Origin: Paraburkholderia sp. FT54 | Lineage (GTDB): Bacteria; Pseudomonadota; Gammaproteobacteria; Burkholderiales; Burkholderiaceae | Length of the DNA stretch: 64,000 bases | Direction of reading: 5' to 3' | Assembly (NCBI RefSeq): GCF_031585635.1 | Contig: NZ_CP134195.1 | Span: forward strand, 744,001-808,000 | Part shown: piece after piece, positions 35,530 to 45,417 of the stretch | Layout: every line of letters begins with the position of its first letter | Position numbering within the stretch: position 1 is the first letter of the stretch | Notes under the pieces: model-generated | What the model saw: the letters and a program-made list of their open reading frames with translations, nothing else | What the model was told of the DNA's origin: nothing | Database searches by the model: none | Translations under genes and position numbers: made by a program

Positions 35530-36095
35530 GCCTTTCCTGATTCGCTGTATGCCCGTGCGACGAGGACACGGCCGTCGCTTTCGTTCTCGTTGTCATTGTC
35601 GAGGTCGAGCGAGAAGACAAGATCCGGCACGCCCAAGAGACGCCCCGCGCGTTGCGGCCATTCGACGAGGCAGACGGCGCCGCTATCGAAGTACTCGCGA
35701 AAGCCCGCGTCGGCCCATTCGGCCGGATCGGTGAATCTGTACAGATCGAAGTGATAGAGCGCGAGTTCCCCGGCGGGCCGCTCGAGTACGTAGGGTTCGA
35801 CGAGTGTGTAAGTGGGACTGCGCACGCGGCCCGTGTGGCCGAGGCCGCGCAAGGTTGCGCGCACGAGGGTGGTTTTGCCGGCGCCGAGGTCGCCGACGAG
35901 TTGCACTTGAAGTCCGTAAAACGTCTTGTCGCCGTCCGCGCTTGGTGCCTGCCGCGCGGCTTCGCGCACGCTTTCGATCGCCTGCGCGAAGCGCTCGCCG
36001 AACGCCAGCGTGGCGGCTTCGTCCGCGAGCGCAAAGGTGCGTTCGAGCAGGACGTTGGCGGGCGGTTGGATCGCGAGATCGGGATTGACAGGCAT
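35511..36095 (-). CDS. tsaE: tRNA t6A synthesis ATPase TsaE
   Basis: A 194-aa P-loop protein needed with TsaB, TsaC and TsaD for t6A37 of tRNA. Walker A GDLGAGKTT (68-76), then SPTYTLVEPY, HFDLYR and the C-terminal CLVEWPQRAG. A ~35-aa insertion before the P-loop and a charged Asp/Asn/Glu tail are longer than the E. coli protein. The tsaE-amiC pair is common in proteobacteria. Confidence 0.93.
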   Translation of the reverse strand: MPVNPDLAIQPPANVLLERTFALADEAATLAFGERFAQAIESVREAARQAPSADGDKTFYGLQVQLVGDLGAGKTTLVRATLRGLGHTGRVRSPTYTLVEPYVLERPAGELALYHFDLYRFTDPAEWADAGFREYFDSGAVCLVEWPQRAGRLLGVPDLVFSLDLDNDNENESDGRVLVARAYSESGKACLERC

Positions 36096-36100
36096 TCTCG

Positions 36101-36106
36101 TAAAAT
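36101..36106 (+). promoter_or_regulatory. -10-like hexamer just before queG
   Basis: TAAAAT ends 6 bases before the ATG at 36113 with no ribosome site between; if used, the transcript would be leaderless. The -35 region is weak. Confidence 0.35.
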
Positions 36107-36112
36107 GGCGTG

Positions 36113-37351
36113 ATGAACCGAAGTCCGGAGTCCCCTGTTTCCTGCACGCCTGCGTCTACCGACGATGTGCGTGCCGAGCGTCATTTCGATGAAGCGGCGC
36201 TGAACGCGCTCGCGCTGAACATCAAAACGTGGGGCCGTGAACTGGGTTTCGGAGCGATCGGCATTAGCGACACCGATCTCTCCGCCGCCGAAGCGCCGCT
36301 TGCAGCCTGGCTGGAAGCGGGTTGCCACGGCGAGATGGATTATATGGCGAAACACGGCATGAAACGCGCGCGGCCCGCCGAGCTTGTGGCCGGCACGCGA
36401 CGTGTGATTACGGCGCGCATCGCTTATTTGCCCGCTCAGACATTGAGCGGAAAGGCGCGCGAAAGCGCTTTGCAGGACGGCCCGCTGACACAGGACTGGC
36501 GCGCAGCCGAGCATGCGCGGCTGGCGGACCCGTCGGCGGCGGTGGTGTCGGTTTATGCGCGTGGCCGTGATTATCACAAGGTCATGCGTAACCGTTTGCA
36601 ACATCTTGCCGAGAAAATCGAGGCTGAGATCGGCGCGTTCGGCTACCGCGTATTTACCGATTCGGCGCCGGTGCTCGAAGTAGAACTTGCCCAGAAGGCC
36701 GGCATCGGCTGGCGCGGCAAGCATACGCTGCTGCTACAGCGTGACGCGGGTTCGCTGTTTTTTCTCGGCGAAATCTACGTCGACGTGCCATTGCCGACCG
36801 ACGCCGAGACTCTGCCCGAAGTCGCGCCGGAAACGCCGGCCTCGCATTGCGGCAGTTGCACGCGCTGTATCGGCGCCTGTCCGACCGGCGCGATCGTCGC
36901 GCCTTACAAGGTCGATGCGCGCCTCTGCATTTCCTATCTGACGATCGAATTGAAGGGCAGTATTCCCCTGGAAATGCGGCCGCTAATCGGCAATCGTGTG
37001 TATGGCTGCGATGATTGCCAGCTCGTGTGTCCATGGAACAAGTTCGCGCAGGCCGCGCCGGTCGCCGATTTCGACGTGCGGCATGGGCTCGATCGCGCGT
37101 CGCTCGTCGAGCTCTTTGCGTGGAGTGCGGACGAGTTCGATACGCGCATGCAGGGCAGCGCGATACGGCGCATCGGCTACGAGAGCTGGCTGCGCAATCT
37201 CGCGGTAGGCATGGGCAACGCGCTGCGTGCGTCGCCCGACAGTTTGAGCGGGCCGGCGCGCGAGGCGATCGTGCAGGCGCTGAGATTGCGTATCGATGAC
37301 GCATCCGCCGTCGTGCGCGAGCATGTGGAATGGGCGTTGGAAGCGGCGTAA
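36113..37351 (+). CDS. queG: Epoxyqueuosine reductase
   Basis: A 412-aa cobalamin/Fe-S enzyme catalysing the last step of queuosine synthesis in tRNA. Two 4Fe-4S ferredoxin clusters are seen: CGSCTRCIGACPTGA and CDDCQLVCPWNKF. A C-terminal HEAT-like end follows. A GTG at 36110 directly before the ATG is an alternative start. It is divergent from tsaE with only ~15 bases between starts. Confidence 0.94.
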   Translation: MNRSPESPVSCTPASTDDVRAERHFDEAALNALALNIKTWGRELGFGAIGISDTDLSAAEAPLAAWLEAGCHGEMDYMAKHGMKRARPAELVAGTRRVITARIAYLPAQTLSGKARESALQDGPLTQDWRAAEHARLADPSAAVVSVYARGRDYHKVMRNRLQHLAEKIEAEIGAFGYRVFTDSAPVLEVELAQKAGIGWRGKHTLLLQRDAGSLFFLGEIYVDVPLPTDAETLPEVAPETPASHCGSCTRCIGACPTGAIVAPYKVDARLCISYLTIELKGSIPLEMRPLIGNRVYGCDDCQLVCPWNKFAQAAPVADFDVRHGLDRASLVELFAWSADEFDTRMQGSAIRRIGYESWLRNLAVGMGNALRASPDSLSGPAREAIVQALRLRIDDASAVVREHVEWALEAA

Positions 37352-37453
37352 AGTAGCGGCAAATCGGCGGTTTGACGTGCGAAGTGGTCTGCCCGACATG
37401 CAGGCACGCCGCTTTGCAAACCAGATCGCCGCGTCAGTCAGGAGCAGGCAACC

Positions 37454-37924
37454 ATGTTCAATGCAGTGATCGATGCGCCGTTCGGCAAGGTCGGCATTCG
37501 CCTCGAAGGCGAGGCCGTGCGCGAGATCGTCTACCTGCCTGATTCGATGCAAAGCGTCGCGCCCGACACGCCTTTGGCGAGACAGGCGGCCGAGCAGATC
37601 GAGCGATATTTCGAGCGCGCGTCGGCGAAGTTCGAGTTGCCGCTGGCCTCGGTCGGCACCGCGTTTCAGAAGCGTGTGTGGCAGGCCATCAGCGACATTC
37701 CGCCCGGTGTCGTGCTGACCTACGGGCAACTGGCAAGACAACTCGGCAGCGCGCCGCGTGCGGTCGGTCAGGCGTGCGGCGCCAATTACTTTCCGATTGT
37801 GATTCCATGTCATCGGGTGGTGAGTTCGAGCGGCATCGGCGGGTTTGCGAATCACGCCGAAGAGGGTTTCTTTCGCAACATCAAGCGCTGGCTGCTGGCG
37901 CATGAAGGCATTCCCTACGCATGA
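37454..37924 (+). CDS. ogt: Methylated-DNA-protein cysteine methyltransferase
   Basis: A 156-aa suicide repair protein that removes O6-alkylguanine. Active-site C119 in IPCHRVV; DNA-binding FQKRVWQAISDIPPG and the asparagine hinge GANYFP. Small Ogt-type length without an Ada regulatory domain. The stop overlaps the xerD ATG (ATGA). Confidence 0.94.
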   Translation: MFNAVIDAPFGKVGIRLEGEAVREIVYLPDSMQSVAPDTPLARQAAEQIERYFERASAKFELPLASVGTAFQKRVWQAISDIPPGVVLTYGQLARQLGSAPRAVGQACGANYFPIVIPCHRVVSSSGIGGFANHAEEGFFRNIKRWLLAHEGIPYA

Positions 37925-38856
37925 GCGATACGTTGATCAACGACGCGGCCGCCGCGTCACCCCTGTTCGTCGCCAGCTCGGCGTCGATCGATGCATTCTG
38001 CGACGCGCTGTGGCTCGAACACGGGCTGTCGCGCAACACGCTCGACGCGTACCGCCGCGACCTGCGTCTCTTTTGCGAATGGCTCGCGCAGAGCCGCAAG
38101 ACGTCGCTCGACACCGCCAGCGAAGCCGATCTGAACGCATATAGCGCGGCGCGGCAGAAAGACAAATCGACTTCGGCCAACCGTCGGCTCTCGGTGTTTC
38201 GCCGCTACTACGGTTGGGCGGTGCGCGAGCATCGCGCGAAGGTCGATCCGACCGTGCGCATCCGCTCGGCGAAACAGCCGCCACGTTTTCCATCTACGCT
38301 CAGCGAGGCGCAAGTCGAAGCGTTGCTCGGCGCGCCCGACATCGATACACCTTTGGGTCTGCGCGATCGCACGATGCTGGAACTGATGTACGCGAGCGGT
38401 TTGCGCGTGACCGAACTCGTCACGTTGAAGACGGTGGAAGTGGGCCTGAACGAAGGCGTGGTGCGCGTCATGGGCAAGGGTTCGAAGGAGCGCCTGATTC
38501 CGTTCGGCGAGGAAGCGCACGACTGGATTGAGCGTTATCTGCGCGAAGCACGGCCCGCGTTGCTCGGCGCGCGCGCGACCGACGCCTTGTTCGTGACGAA
38601 CCGCGCCGAGGGCATGACGCGCCAGCAGTTCTGGAACATCATCAAGCGTCACGCGGCGGCGGCCGGCGTGCAGGCGCCGCTTTCGCCGCATACCTTGCGG
38701 CATGCGTTCGCCACGCATCTGCTCAATCACGGTGCCGACCTGCGCGTCGTGCAACTGCTGCTCGGCCACACGGATATATCGACCACGCAGATCTACACGC
38801 ACGTGGCCCGCGAACGGTTGAAGTCGCTGCATGCGCAGCATCATCCGCGAGGCTGA
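37921..38856 (+). CDS. xerD: Site-specific tyrosine recombinase XerD
   Basis: A 311-aa recombinase that, with XerC, resolves chromosome dimers at dif during division. Catalytic set: R162 (SGLRVTEL), K186, H257-x2-R260 (SPHTLRHAF), H283 (LLGHTDISTTQ) and Y292. The N-terminal SAM-like domain covers ~22-105. XerD is preferred over XerC from the wording and the ogt neighbour. Confidence 0.9.
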   Translation: MSDTLINDAAAASPLFVASSASIDAFCDALWLEHGLSRNTLDAYRRDLRLFCEWLAQSRKTSLDTASEADLNAYSAARQKDKSTSANRRLSVFRRYYGWAVREHRAKVDPTVRIRSAKQPPRFPSTLSEAQVEALLGAPDIDTPLGLRDRTMLELMYASGLRVTELVTLKTVEVGLNEGVVRVMGKGSKERLIPFGEEAHDWIERYLREARPALLGARATDALFVTNRAEGMTRQQFWNIIKRHAAAAGVQAPLSPHTLRHAFATHLLNHGADLRVVQLLLGHTDISTTQIYTHVARERLKSLHAQHHPRG

Positions 38857-38881
38857 TGCTGGGTTCGCGCTTGCGCTGCGG

Positions 38882-40444
38882 TCAGAGAAACTCGCGCAGC
38901 CGGTGCTTGAGGATCTTGCCGGTCGATGCGGCCGGCAGCGCGGCGAGCACTTTGACTTCGGCCGGCCGCTTGTACGGCGCCAGACGCTCGCCGCACCAGT
39001 CGGTCAATTCGGCGGGCGTCACCGTCGCGCCCGCCAGCAACTCGACGAACGCAACCACTTCCTCGTTACCTTCTACCGCGCGCCCGATCACCGCCGACTG
39101 CACGACCTGCGGATGCGCGTTCAGCACATGTTCCACCTCGGCCGGGTACACGTTGAAGCCCGAGCGGATGATCAGCTCCTTGCTACGCCCGACGATATGC
39201 AACGCGCCGTCCGCGTCCTGCCGTGCGAGATCGCCGGTCTTCAGCCAGCCGTCTTCGGTCACGACCGTACGGGTCTGTTCAGGGCTGCGGTAGTAGCCGA
39301 GCATCACGTTGGGGCCGCGCACCCATAGCTCGCCGATTTCGCCCTTCGCGGCCTCGATGCCGTCGAGTCCGACGAAGCGCACCTCGACACCCGGAATGAC
39401 TTCGCCGACCGAGCAATCGCTGCGCGGCGCATCGATCATGGTGTGCGACACGGTCGGGCTGCTCTCGGTCATGCCGTAGCCGTTGTGCAGCGGTAGACCG
39501 TAGACGCTTTCCACCTGCGCTTTCAAGGCGGCGTCGAGCGGCGAGCCGCCCGAATAGGCGAAGCGCAACTGCGGCGCGGACCACGAGTAGCCGTGCGTCT
39601 GCAGATGCTCGAGCAGCTTGGCGTGCATGGCCGGCACGCCCTGGAAGATCGACACGCGTTCCTCGGCGAGCGCGCGGCGCACGGCTTGCGGCGCGAAGCG
39701 CGGCACGAGCCGCAAGGTTGCGCCCGCGTGCAGGCTGCCCAGGCACACCGACGCGAAACCGTACACGTGCGAGATCGGCAGCACGGCGTAGACGACGTCG
39801 TCCGGGCCGACTTTACGCAAGCGGCTCGAGATCGCGGCGATGAACAGCAGATTGCGATGCGAGAGCATCACGCCCTTCGGAGCGCCGGTGGTGCCGGTGG
39901 TGTAAATCAACGCGGCGCATTGGCGCTCGCTTGCGGTTTCGACCGGTTCGGCGATCGCCGCGCTGTCCACCGTGTACGACCAGACGCCGATGTCCGGCGT
40001 GATAGTTGGCGCTGTCTTGGCCTGATGCCGCTGCGCATGCTGCCTGGCATCGTTCGAGCTTTCCGTGGCGTAGGCGACCACGCGAGGCTGCGCGTGTGCG
40101 CGGATCGAATCGAGTTCGGCTGCGGACAGACGCGCATTCGACACCAGCGCCCACGCATCGAGCCGGGCGGTCGCGAACAGCAGGACGATCTGCACGATGC
40201 TGTTTTCCGCGACGATCATCACGCGATCGCCGCCGCGCACGCCCCATTCGCGCAGCAGCGCGGTGGCGGCGTCGACGGCCTGCAGCAGTTGCGCGCTGGT
40301 CAGGCGGCGCGCATCCTCGATCAACGCGACGTGCTGCGGATCGCGCGCGGCGGCCAGCGCCGGGATGTCGGCGATGCGCGCGGGCAAGGCGGCCAGCAGC
40401 GCGGGAATGTCGATCGTGGAACGGGTGGGTGTATCGAAGCTCAA
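38882..40444 (-). CDS. AMP-dependent acyl/aryl-CoA ligase
   Basis: A 520-aa ANL-superfamily enzyme. ATP motif YTTGTTGAPKGVMLSH, YGMTESSPTVSH, GWLKTGDLA, and the C-terminal catalytic lysine in PAASTGKILKHRL. It activates a carboxylate to its CoA ester; the substrate (fatty acid, benzoate- or coumarate-like) is not clear. The start is probably TTG at 40444 (LSFDTPTRS), as GGAGA lies 5 bases upstream; an ATG in frame at 40531 would add an Arg-rich stretch. Convergent with xerD, 25 bases apart. Confidence 0.85.
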   Translation of the reverse strand: MSFDTPTRSTIDIPALLAALPARIADIPALAAARDPQHVALIEDARRLTSAQLLQAVDAATALLREWGVRGGDRVMIVAENSIVQIVLLFATARLDAWALVSNARLSAAELDSIRAHAQPRVVAYATESSNDARQHAQRHQAKTAPTITPDIGVWSYTVDSAAIAEPVETASERQCAALIYTTGTTGAPKGVMLSHRNLLFIAAISSRLRKVGPDDVVYAVLPISHVYGFASVCLGSLHAGATLRLVPRFAPQAVRRALAEERVSIFQGVPAMHAKLLEHLQTHGYSWSAPQLRFAYSGGSPLDAALKAQVESVYGLPLHNGYGMTESSPTVSHTMIDAPRSDCSVGEVIPGVEVRFVGLDGIEAAKGEIGELWVRGPNVMLGYYRSPEQTRTVVTEDGWLKTGDLARQDADGALHIVGRSKELIIRSGFNVYPAEVEHVLNAHPQVVQSAVIGRAVEGNEEVVAFVELLAGATVTPAELTDWCGERLAPYKRPAEVKVLAALPAASTGKILKHRLREFL

Positions 40445-40572
40445 CGCTGTCTCCAGAAAACGATTCGATGCCCGGCGTGCGTCGCGCCGGAAGATTTTCG
40501 AACGATCGTGCCACAATCGCCGGACCCGCACAATTGACCATTCGGCAAATAGCCGTTGCGGAAAGTCGCCAT

Positions 40573-40578
40573 TACAAT
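40573..40578 (+). promoter_or_regulatory. -10-like hexamer just before ybaK
   Basis: TACAAT ends 6 bases before the ybaK ATG and no ribosome site lies in between, suggesting a leaderless message. No good -35 at 17 bases. Confidence 0.35.
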
Positions 40579-40584
40579 GCGCCG

Positions 40585-41076
40585 ATGAGCAAATCCAGAC
40601 ACGTCTCCGAAACGCCGGCCACGCAGTTTCTGCGCCGCCACGGCGTCGCTTTCGGCGAACATCCTTATGATTATGTCGAGCACGGCGGCACCGGGGAATC
40701 GGCGCGCCAGCTCGGCGTGGACGAACATTACGTCGTGAAGACGCTGGTGATGGAAGACGAGCACGCCAAGCCGCTGATCGTGCTGATGCACGGCGACCGC
40801 ACCGTCAGCACCAAGAACCTCGCGCGCCAGATCGGCGCGAAGCGCGTCGAACCGTGCAAGCCCGAGGTGGCGAACCGCCATTCCGGCTACCTGATCGGCG
40901 GCACCTCGCCGTTCGGTACGAAGAAGCAGATGCCGGTGTACGTCGAGTCGAGCATTCTCGAGATGGACAAAATCTGGCTGAACGGCGGCCGGCGCGGTTT
41001 TCTGGTCAGCATCGAGCCGAAGGTGCTGACAGATTTGCTGGCGGCGAAGGCGGTTCAGTGCGCGAGCGTCGATTGA
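40585..41076 (+). CDS. ybaK: Cys-tRNA(Pro)/Cys-tRNA(Cys) deacylase
   Basis: A 163-aa trans-editing domain protein that hydrolyses mischarged Cys-tRNA(Pro). Conserved pieces are HPYDYVEHGGTGESARQLG, VVKTLVMED, the GGTSPFGTKKQMPVYVES motif and the late NGGRRG. The long open frame upstream (from 40006) is only the antisense of the CoA ligase gene. Confidence 0.92.
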   Translation: MSKSRHVSETPATQFLRRHGVAFGEHPYDYVEHGGTGESARQLGVDEHYVVKTLVMEDEHAKPLIVLMHGDRTVSTKNLARQIGAKRVEPCKPEVANRHSGYLIGGTSPFGTKKQMPVYVESSILEMDKIWLNGGRRGFLVSIEPKVLTDLLAAKAVQCASVD

Positions 41077-41201
41077 CGTTTGCCTGAATGTTTTGCGGGC
41101 GCGCGGGTTCGGTAGAATGTGCGCCGCCTCGTTCCGAGTTGCGCGCCCTGTTGCGGTTGGGGTATCGAGTTTCAGACCGCCGATCCTTATAAGAGTCCCA
41201 G

Positions 41202-41846
41202 ATGCAAAACCTGATCGTTGCTGTCGTTGCCTACCTGATCGGTTCGGTGTCGTTCGCCGTGATCGTGAGCGCCGCGATGGGCCTCGACGACCCGCGCTCG
41301 TACGGTTCGGGCAACCCGGGCGCCACCAACGTGCTGCGCAGCGGCAGCAAGAAGGCCGCGATTCTCACGCTGATCGGCGACGCATTCAAGGGCTGGCTGC
41401 CGGTGTGGTTCGTGGTGCACTACGGCGCGCGCTATGGGCTCGACGAGACGTCGGTGGCGCTTGCGTCGGTGGCCGTGTTTCTTGGACACCTGTATCCGGT
41501 TTTCTTCCGTTTCAAGGGCGGCAAGGGCGTGGCGACCGCGGCCGGCGTGCTGCTCGCAATCAATCCGATTCTCGGCGTCGCGACCCTGCTGACGTGGCTG
41601 ATCGTGGCGTTCTTCACGCGCTACTCGTCGCTGGCGGCATTGGCGGCGGCGGTGTTCGCGCCGATCTTCGACGGCTTCCTGTTCGGGCCACACGTCATCG
41701 CGCTGGCGATCGTCGTGATGAGTTCGCTGCTGGTGTGGCGCCATCGCGGCAACATCGCCAAGCTGATGCGCGGGCAGGAAAGCCGCATCGGCGACAAGAA
41801 GAAGGCGGATGCGGCGGCGAGGGCGGCGGGTGGTAACGACGTTTGA
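41202..41846 (+). CDS. plsY: Glycerol-3-phosphate acyltransferase PlsY
   Basis: A 214-aa inner-membrane enzyme using acyl-phosphate to acylate glycerol-3-phosphate. About 5-6 membrane segments and the three PlsY motifs: [33 protein letters not shown] and the later [24 protein letters not shown] hexamer (41189-41194) ends 7 bases before the ATG. It converges on yajQ across 229 bases that hold only a GC hairpin (41958-41973). Confidence 0.93.
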   Translation: MQNLIVAVVAYLIGSVSFAVIVSAAMGLDDPRSYGSGNPGATNVLRSGSKKAAILTLIGDAFKGWLPVWFVVHYGARYGLDETSVALASVAVFLGHLYPVFFRFKGGKGVATAAGVLLAINPILGVATLLTWLIVAFFTRYSSLAALAAAVFAPIFDGFLFGPHVIALAIVVMSSLLVWRHRGNIAKLMRGQESRIGDKKKADAAARAAGGNDV

Positions 41847-42075
41847 TGTACGGTGCCTGGAGGCTTCCATGCCTCGGCGCTTCTTGCGTGGTGCGCCAGT
41901 CATGCACGTCATTGCGCGCGTGTCTGGTGGTTGCACTGCGGTGCACGCAGCGACGGGGGCGCGCTTGCGCGCCGACAGCCTGGCGCCGCGTGCTCGGCGC
42001 TCAGCGCGCCCGTGTGCGCGGCGCCGCACGTCAATGTTGCGGCGCGCGCGTTAGACGCACTCGCGCGCCGGCAGA

Positions 42076-42561
42076 TCAATCGCGGAAGTTGTTGAAGTCG
42101 AGCGGCGTGTCGGTCACGTCCTTGCGCAGCATGGCGATCACGCTTTGCAGATCGTCGCGCTTGCCGCCGGTGATGCGCACCGCGTCGCCCTGAATGCTTG
42201 CCTGAACCTTGATCTTGCTGTCCTTCACGAGCCGCACGATTTTCTTCGACAGATCGCCCGACACGCCTTTCTTGATCTTGATGACCTGCTTGACCTTGTC
42301 GCCGCCGATCTTCTCGATCTTGCCGTAGTCGAGGAAGCGCACGTCCACGTTGCGCTTGGCCATTTTCGACAGCAGGACGTCTTTTACCTGGCCGAGTTTG
42401 AAATCGTCGTCCGCGTAGGCCGTGATTTCGTTTTCTTTGTGTTCCACGCGCGCGTCCGACCCTTTGAAGTCGAAGCGCGTTGAAATTTCCTTGTTGGACT
42501 GCTCGATCGCGTTCTTGACTTCGATCATGTTCGCTTCGCAGACGACGTCAAACGATGGCAT
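42076..42561 (-). CDS. yajQ: YajQ-family nucleotide-binding protein
   Basis: A 161-aa UPF0234 protein of two ferredoxin-like halves: [21 protein letters not shown] at the start and [26 protein letters not shown] at the end. Relatives bind c-di-GMP in Xanthomonas and tRNA/GTP in vitro. Full length and intact. Confidence 0.93.
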   Translation of the reverse strand: MPSFDVVCEANMIEVKNAIEQSNKEISTRFDFKGSDARVEHKENEITAYADDDFKLGQVKDVLLSKMAKRNVDVRFLDYGKIEKIGGDKVKQVIKIKKGVSGDLSKKIVRLVKDSKIKVQASIQGDAVRITGGKRDDLQSVIAMLRKDVTDTPLDFNNFRD

Positions 42562-42770
42562 TTTTTTCTCCCAATAGTGCTGCGGTGCGTGACGCAGCCG
42601 GGCGGCTGTTCACGGGGCACTCGCTATAATCACGAACCGGACGTCATTTTACCGACGCCACTCCCTTTTGCCCAAGGCCGCCGCGCATTGTCGCCCGGGC
42701 CGGGGCCCGAAGCCGGTTTCATCGGCTGCTTTATTCGTGGTTTCATTCGCGTTTCACTGTTCTCATTCCG

Positions 42771-43811
42771 ATGTCCCAATCCGATTCCGCCGAGTTCACT
42801 GCCGGCTATCCGTTGAAGACGCACAACACCTTCGGCTTCGATGTCCGTGCGCAGTTTGCGTGCCGCATCGAGCGCGAAGAGCAATTGATGGCCGCGGTGC
42901 GCGATCCGCGCGCAGCCGGCCTGCCGCGCCTGGTGCTGGGCGGCGGCAGCAATGTCGTGCTGACCGGCGACTTTGGCGGCATCGTGCTGCTGATCGCGTT
43001 GCGGGGTCGCCGCGTCGTGCGCGAGGACGATGACGCATGGTACGTCGAGGCGGCCGGTGGCGAGCCGTGGCATGAGTTCGTCGGCTGGACTTTGGCGCAA
43101 GGGCTGCCCGGGCTCGAAAACCTCGCGTTGATTCCGGGCACGGTGGGCGCGGCGCCGATTCAGAATATCGGCGCGTACGGGTTGGAGATGTGCGAGCGCT
43201 TCGCGTCGTTGCGCGCCGTGGAGCTGGCTACCGGTGACGTGATCGATATGGATGCGCAGGCGTGCCGCTTCGGCTATCGCGACAGTTTTTTCAAGCGGGA
43301 AGGGCGCGACCGTTTCGTGATTACGTCGGTGACGTTCCGTTTGCCGAAGGTGTGGCAGCCGCGTGCCGGGTACGCGGATCTCGCTCGCGAATTGGCCGGG
43401 AACGGCCATGCCGATACGCCGCCGACCGCGCAGGCGATTTTCGACGCGGTGGTGGCGGTGCGCCGCGCCAAGCTGCCCGATCCGCTGGAACTCGGCAATG
43501 CCGGCAGCTTCTTCAAGAATCCAGTAATCGAAGCGGCGCAGTTCGACGCGCTGAAGGCCAGGGAGCCGGACGTCGTGTCGTACGCTCAGCCGGATGGGCG
43601 GGTGAAACTCGCCGCGGGCTGGCTGATCGACCGATGCGGCTGGAAAGGCCGCGCAATGGGCGCGGCTGCGGTGCATGAGCGGCAGGCGCTGGTGCTGGTG
43701 AATCGCGGCGGCGCGAGCGGGGCGGAAGTGCTGGCGCTTGCGAAAGCGATTCAGCGCGATGTGCTGGAGCGGTTCGGGGTGGAGCTGGAGGCGGAGCCGG
43801 TTTGTTTGTGA
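42771..43811 (+). CDS. murB: UDP-N-acetylenolpyruvoylglucosamine reductase
   Basis: A 346-aa type I MurB flavoenzyme making UDP-MurNAc for peptidoglycan. [13 protein letters not shown] start, FAD-binding [32 protein letters not shown], catalytic serine in [10 protein letters not shown] and the late [20 protein letters not shown] hexamer at 42625-42630 may be its promoter, with a ~130-base leader. Confidence 0.95.
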   Translation: MSQSDSAEFTAGYPLKTHNTFGFDVRAQFACRIEREEQLMAAVRDPRAAGLPRLVLGGGSNVVLTGDFGGIVLLIALRGRRVVREDDDAWYVEAAGGEPWHEFVGWTLAQGLPGLENLALIPGTVGAAPIQNIGAYGLEMCERFASLRAVELATGDVIDMDAQACRFGYRDSFFKREGRDRFVITSVTFRLPKVWQPRAGYADLARELAGNGHADTPPTAQAIFDAVVAVRRAKLPDPLELGNAGSFFKNPVIEAAQFDALKAREPDVVSYAQPDGRVKLAAGWLIDRCGWKGRAMGAAAVHERQALVLVNRGGASGAEVLALAKAIQRDVLERFGVELEAEPVCL

Positions 43812-43827
43812 TGATTGGATGCCGATA

Positions 43828-43863
43828 AAAAAGGCGCCGCGAGTTTCCTCCCGGCGCCTTTTT
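43828..43863. terminator. Bidirectional terminator between murB and argG
   Basis: AAAAAGGCGCCG / CGGCGCCTTTTT form a 12-bp stem with a 12-base loop; U-runs on both strands serve both convergent genes. Confidence 0.85.
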
Positions 43864-43938
43864 GCGTTTTGGCTCTGGCCGCGCCTTATGACGCTTCACT
43901 CGCTTGCGCGAAGTTAGCCTTCACCGAAGCACGCGTAA

Positions 43939-45165
43939 TCAGCCGCGCTGACGGCGTGCATTTTCCGCAATCCGCATACGCAGTGCGTTCAGCTTGATGA
44001 ACCCGCCAGCGTCGGCCTGGTTATAAGCGCCGCCGTCGTCGTCGAACGTTGCAATGGTCTTGTCGAACAGCGTTTCCTTCGAATCGCGCGCGACCACCGA
44101 CACGCTGCCCTTGTACAGCTTCACACGCACCCAGCCGTTGACCTTCTCTTGCGTATGGTCGATCAGCACCTGAATCGCGCGGCGCTCCGGGCTCCACCAG
44201 TAGCCGTTATAAATCAGCGACGCATAACGAGCCATCAGGTCGTCTTTCAGGTGAGCCACTTCACGGTCGAGCGTGATCGACTCGATGCCGCGGTGCGCCT
44301 TCAGCATGATCGTGCCGCCCGGCGTTTCATAGCAGCCGCGCGACTTCATGCCGACGTAACGGTTTTCCACCAGATCCAGACGGCCGATGCCGTGCTTGCC
44401 GCCCAGACGGTTCAGCTCGGTGAGCATTTCCGCGGCCGACAGACGCTTGCCGTTGATCGCGACCGGATCGCCGTGCTCGTATTCGATGTCGAGGTATTCA
44501 GCCTGGTCCGGCGCCTGTTCCGGCGACACGGTCCAACGCCACATATCGGCTTCGGCTTCCGCCTTCGGGTCTTCCAGGTGACGGCCTTCGAACGAGATGT
44601 GCAGCAGGTTCGCGTCCATCGAATACGGCGCGCCGCCTTGCTTGTGCTTCATTTCGATCGGAATGCCGGCCTTTTCCGCGTACGCGAGCAGCTTTTCGCG
44701 CGACAGCAGGTCCCATTCACGCCACGGTGCGATCACCTTGATGCCCGGTTCCAGCGCGTAGTAACCGAGTTCGAAGCGAACCTGGTCGTTGCCCTTGCCG
44801 GTTGCGCCGTGCGAAACCGCCTGTGCGCCGCTGGCGCGGGCGATTTCGATCTGACGCTTGGCGATCAGCGGACGCGCGATCGACGTGCCCAGCAGGTACT
44901 CGCCTTCATAGATCGTGTTGGCGCGGAACATCGGGAACACGAAGTCACGCACGAATTCTTCGCGCAGATCTTCGATAAAGATGTTTTCCTGCTTGATGCC
45001 GAGTTGCAGAGCTTTCTTGCGCGCCGGTTCCAGCTCTTCGCCCTGGCCGATGTCGGCCGTGAACGTGACGACTTCGGCGTCGTAGTTGTCCTGCAACCAC
45101 TTCAGGATGACGGAGGTGTCGAGGCCGCCCGAATAGGCGAGCACGACTTTCTTGATATCGCTCAT
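43939..45165 (-). CDS. argG: Argininosuccinate synthase
   Basis: A 408-aa enzyme joining citrulline and aspartate with ATP. P-loop-like AYSGGLDTS (9-17), the ATGKGNDQ motif, and [19 protein letters not shown]. Complete for the ~400-aa type I class. It lies 252 bases downstream of argF on the same strand. Confidence 0.96.
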   Translation of the reverse strand: MSDIKKVVLAYSGGLDTSVILKWLQDNYDAEVVTFTADIGQGEELEPARKKALQLGIKQENIFIEDLREEFVRDFVFPMFRANTIYEGEYLLGTSIARPLIAKRQIEIARASGAQAVSHGATGKGNDQVRFELGYYALEPGIKVIAPWREWDLLSREKLLAYAEKAGIPIEMKHKQGGAPYSMDANLLHISFEGRHLEDPKAEAEADMWRWTVSPEQAPDQAEYLDIEYEHGDPVAINGKRLSAAEMLTELNRLGGKHGIGRLDLVENRYVGMKSRGCYETPGGTIMLKAHRGIESITLDREVAHLKDDLMARYASLIYNGYWWSPERRAIQVLIDHTQEKVNGWVRVKLYKGSVSVVARDSKETLFDKTIATFDDDGGAYNQADAGGFIKLNALRMRIAENARRQRG

Positions 45166-45417
45166 GGTGAACTCGTAGCTGGAGAAAGCGGGAAAACAAG
45201 GCGCACCGGTGATCCCGGAGCGCGGAAAACCACTATTTTGACACTAAACCGCCGCCTGCCCGCGATTTTGGGACGGTGCGGTGATGAAGCCGGGTCCGCT
45301 TACCGCAGTGGACGCCGGCCCGATGCGTGGCGCTAAACGTGGATGCCTTGCCTCATATTCAAGGCCCCTGTCGCGCTTCACGCAGAAGCTGCTCAACCTG
45401 CTGACTGAGCGGCTCGC

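Noticed and set aside
33400..35754. Open frame of 784 codons on the plus strand
   Set aside because: Runs through the end of the EamA gene in another frame and antisense to amiC and tsaE; Arg/His-rich composition and no domains.
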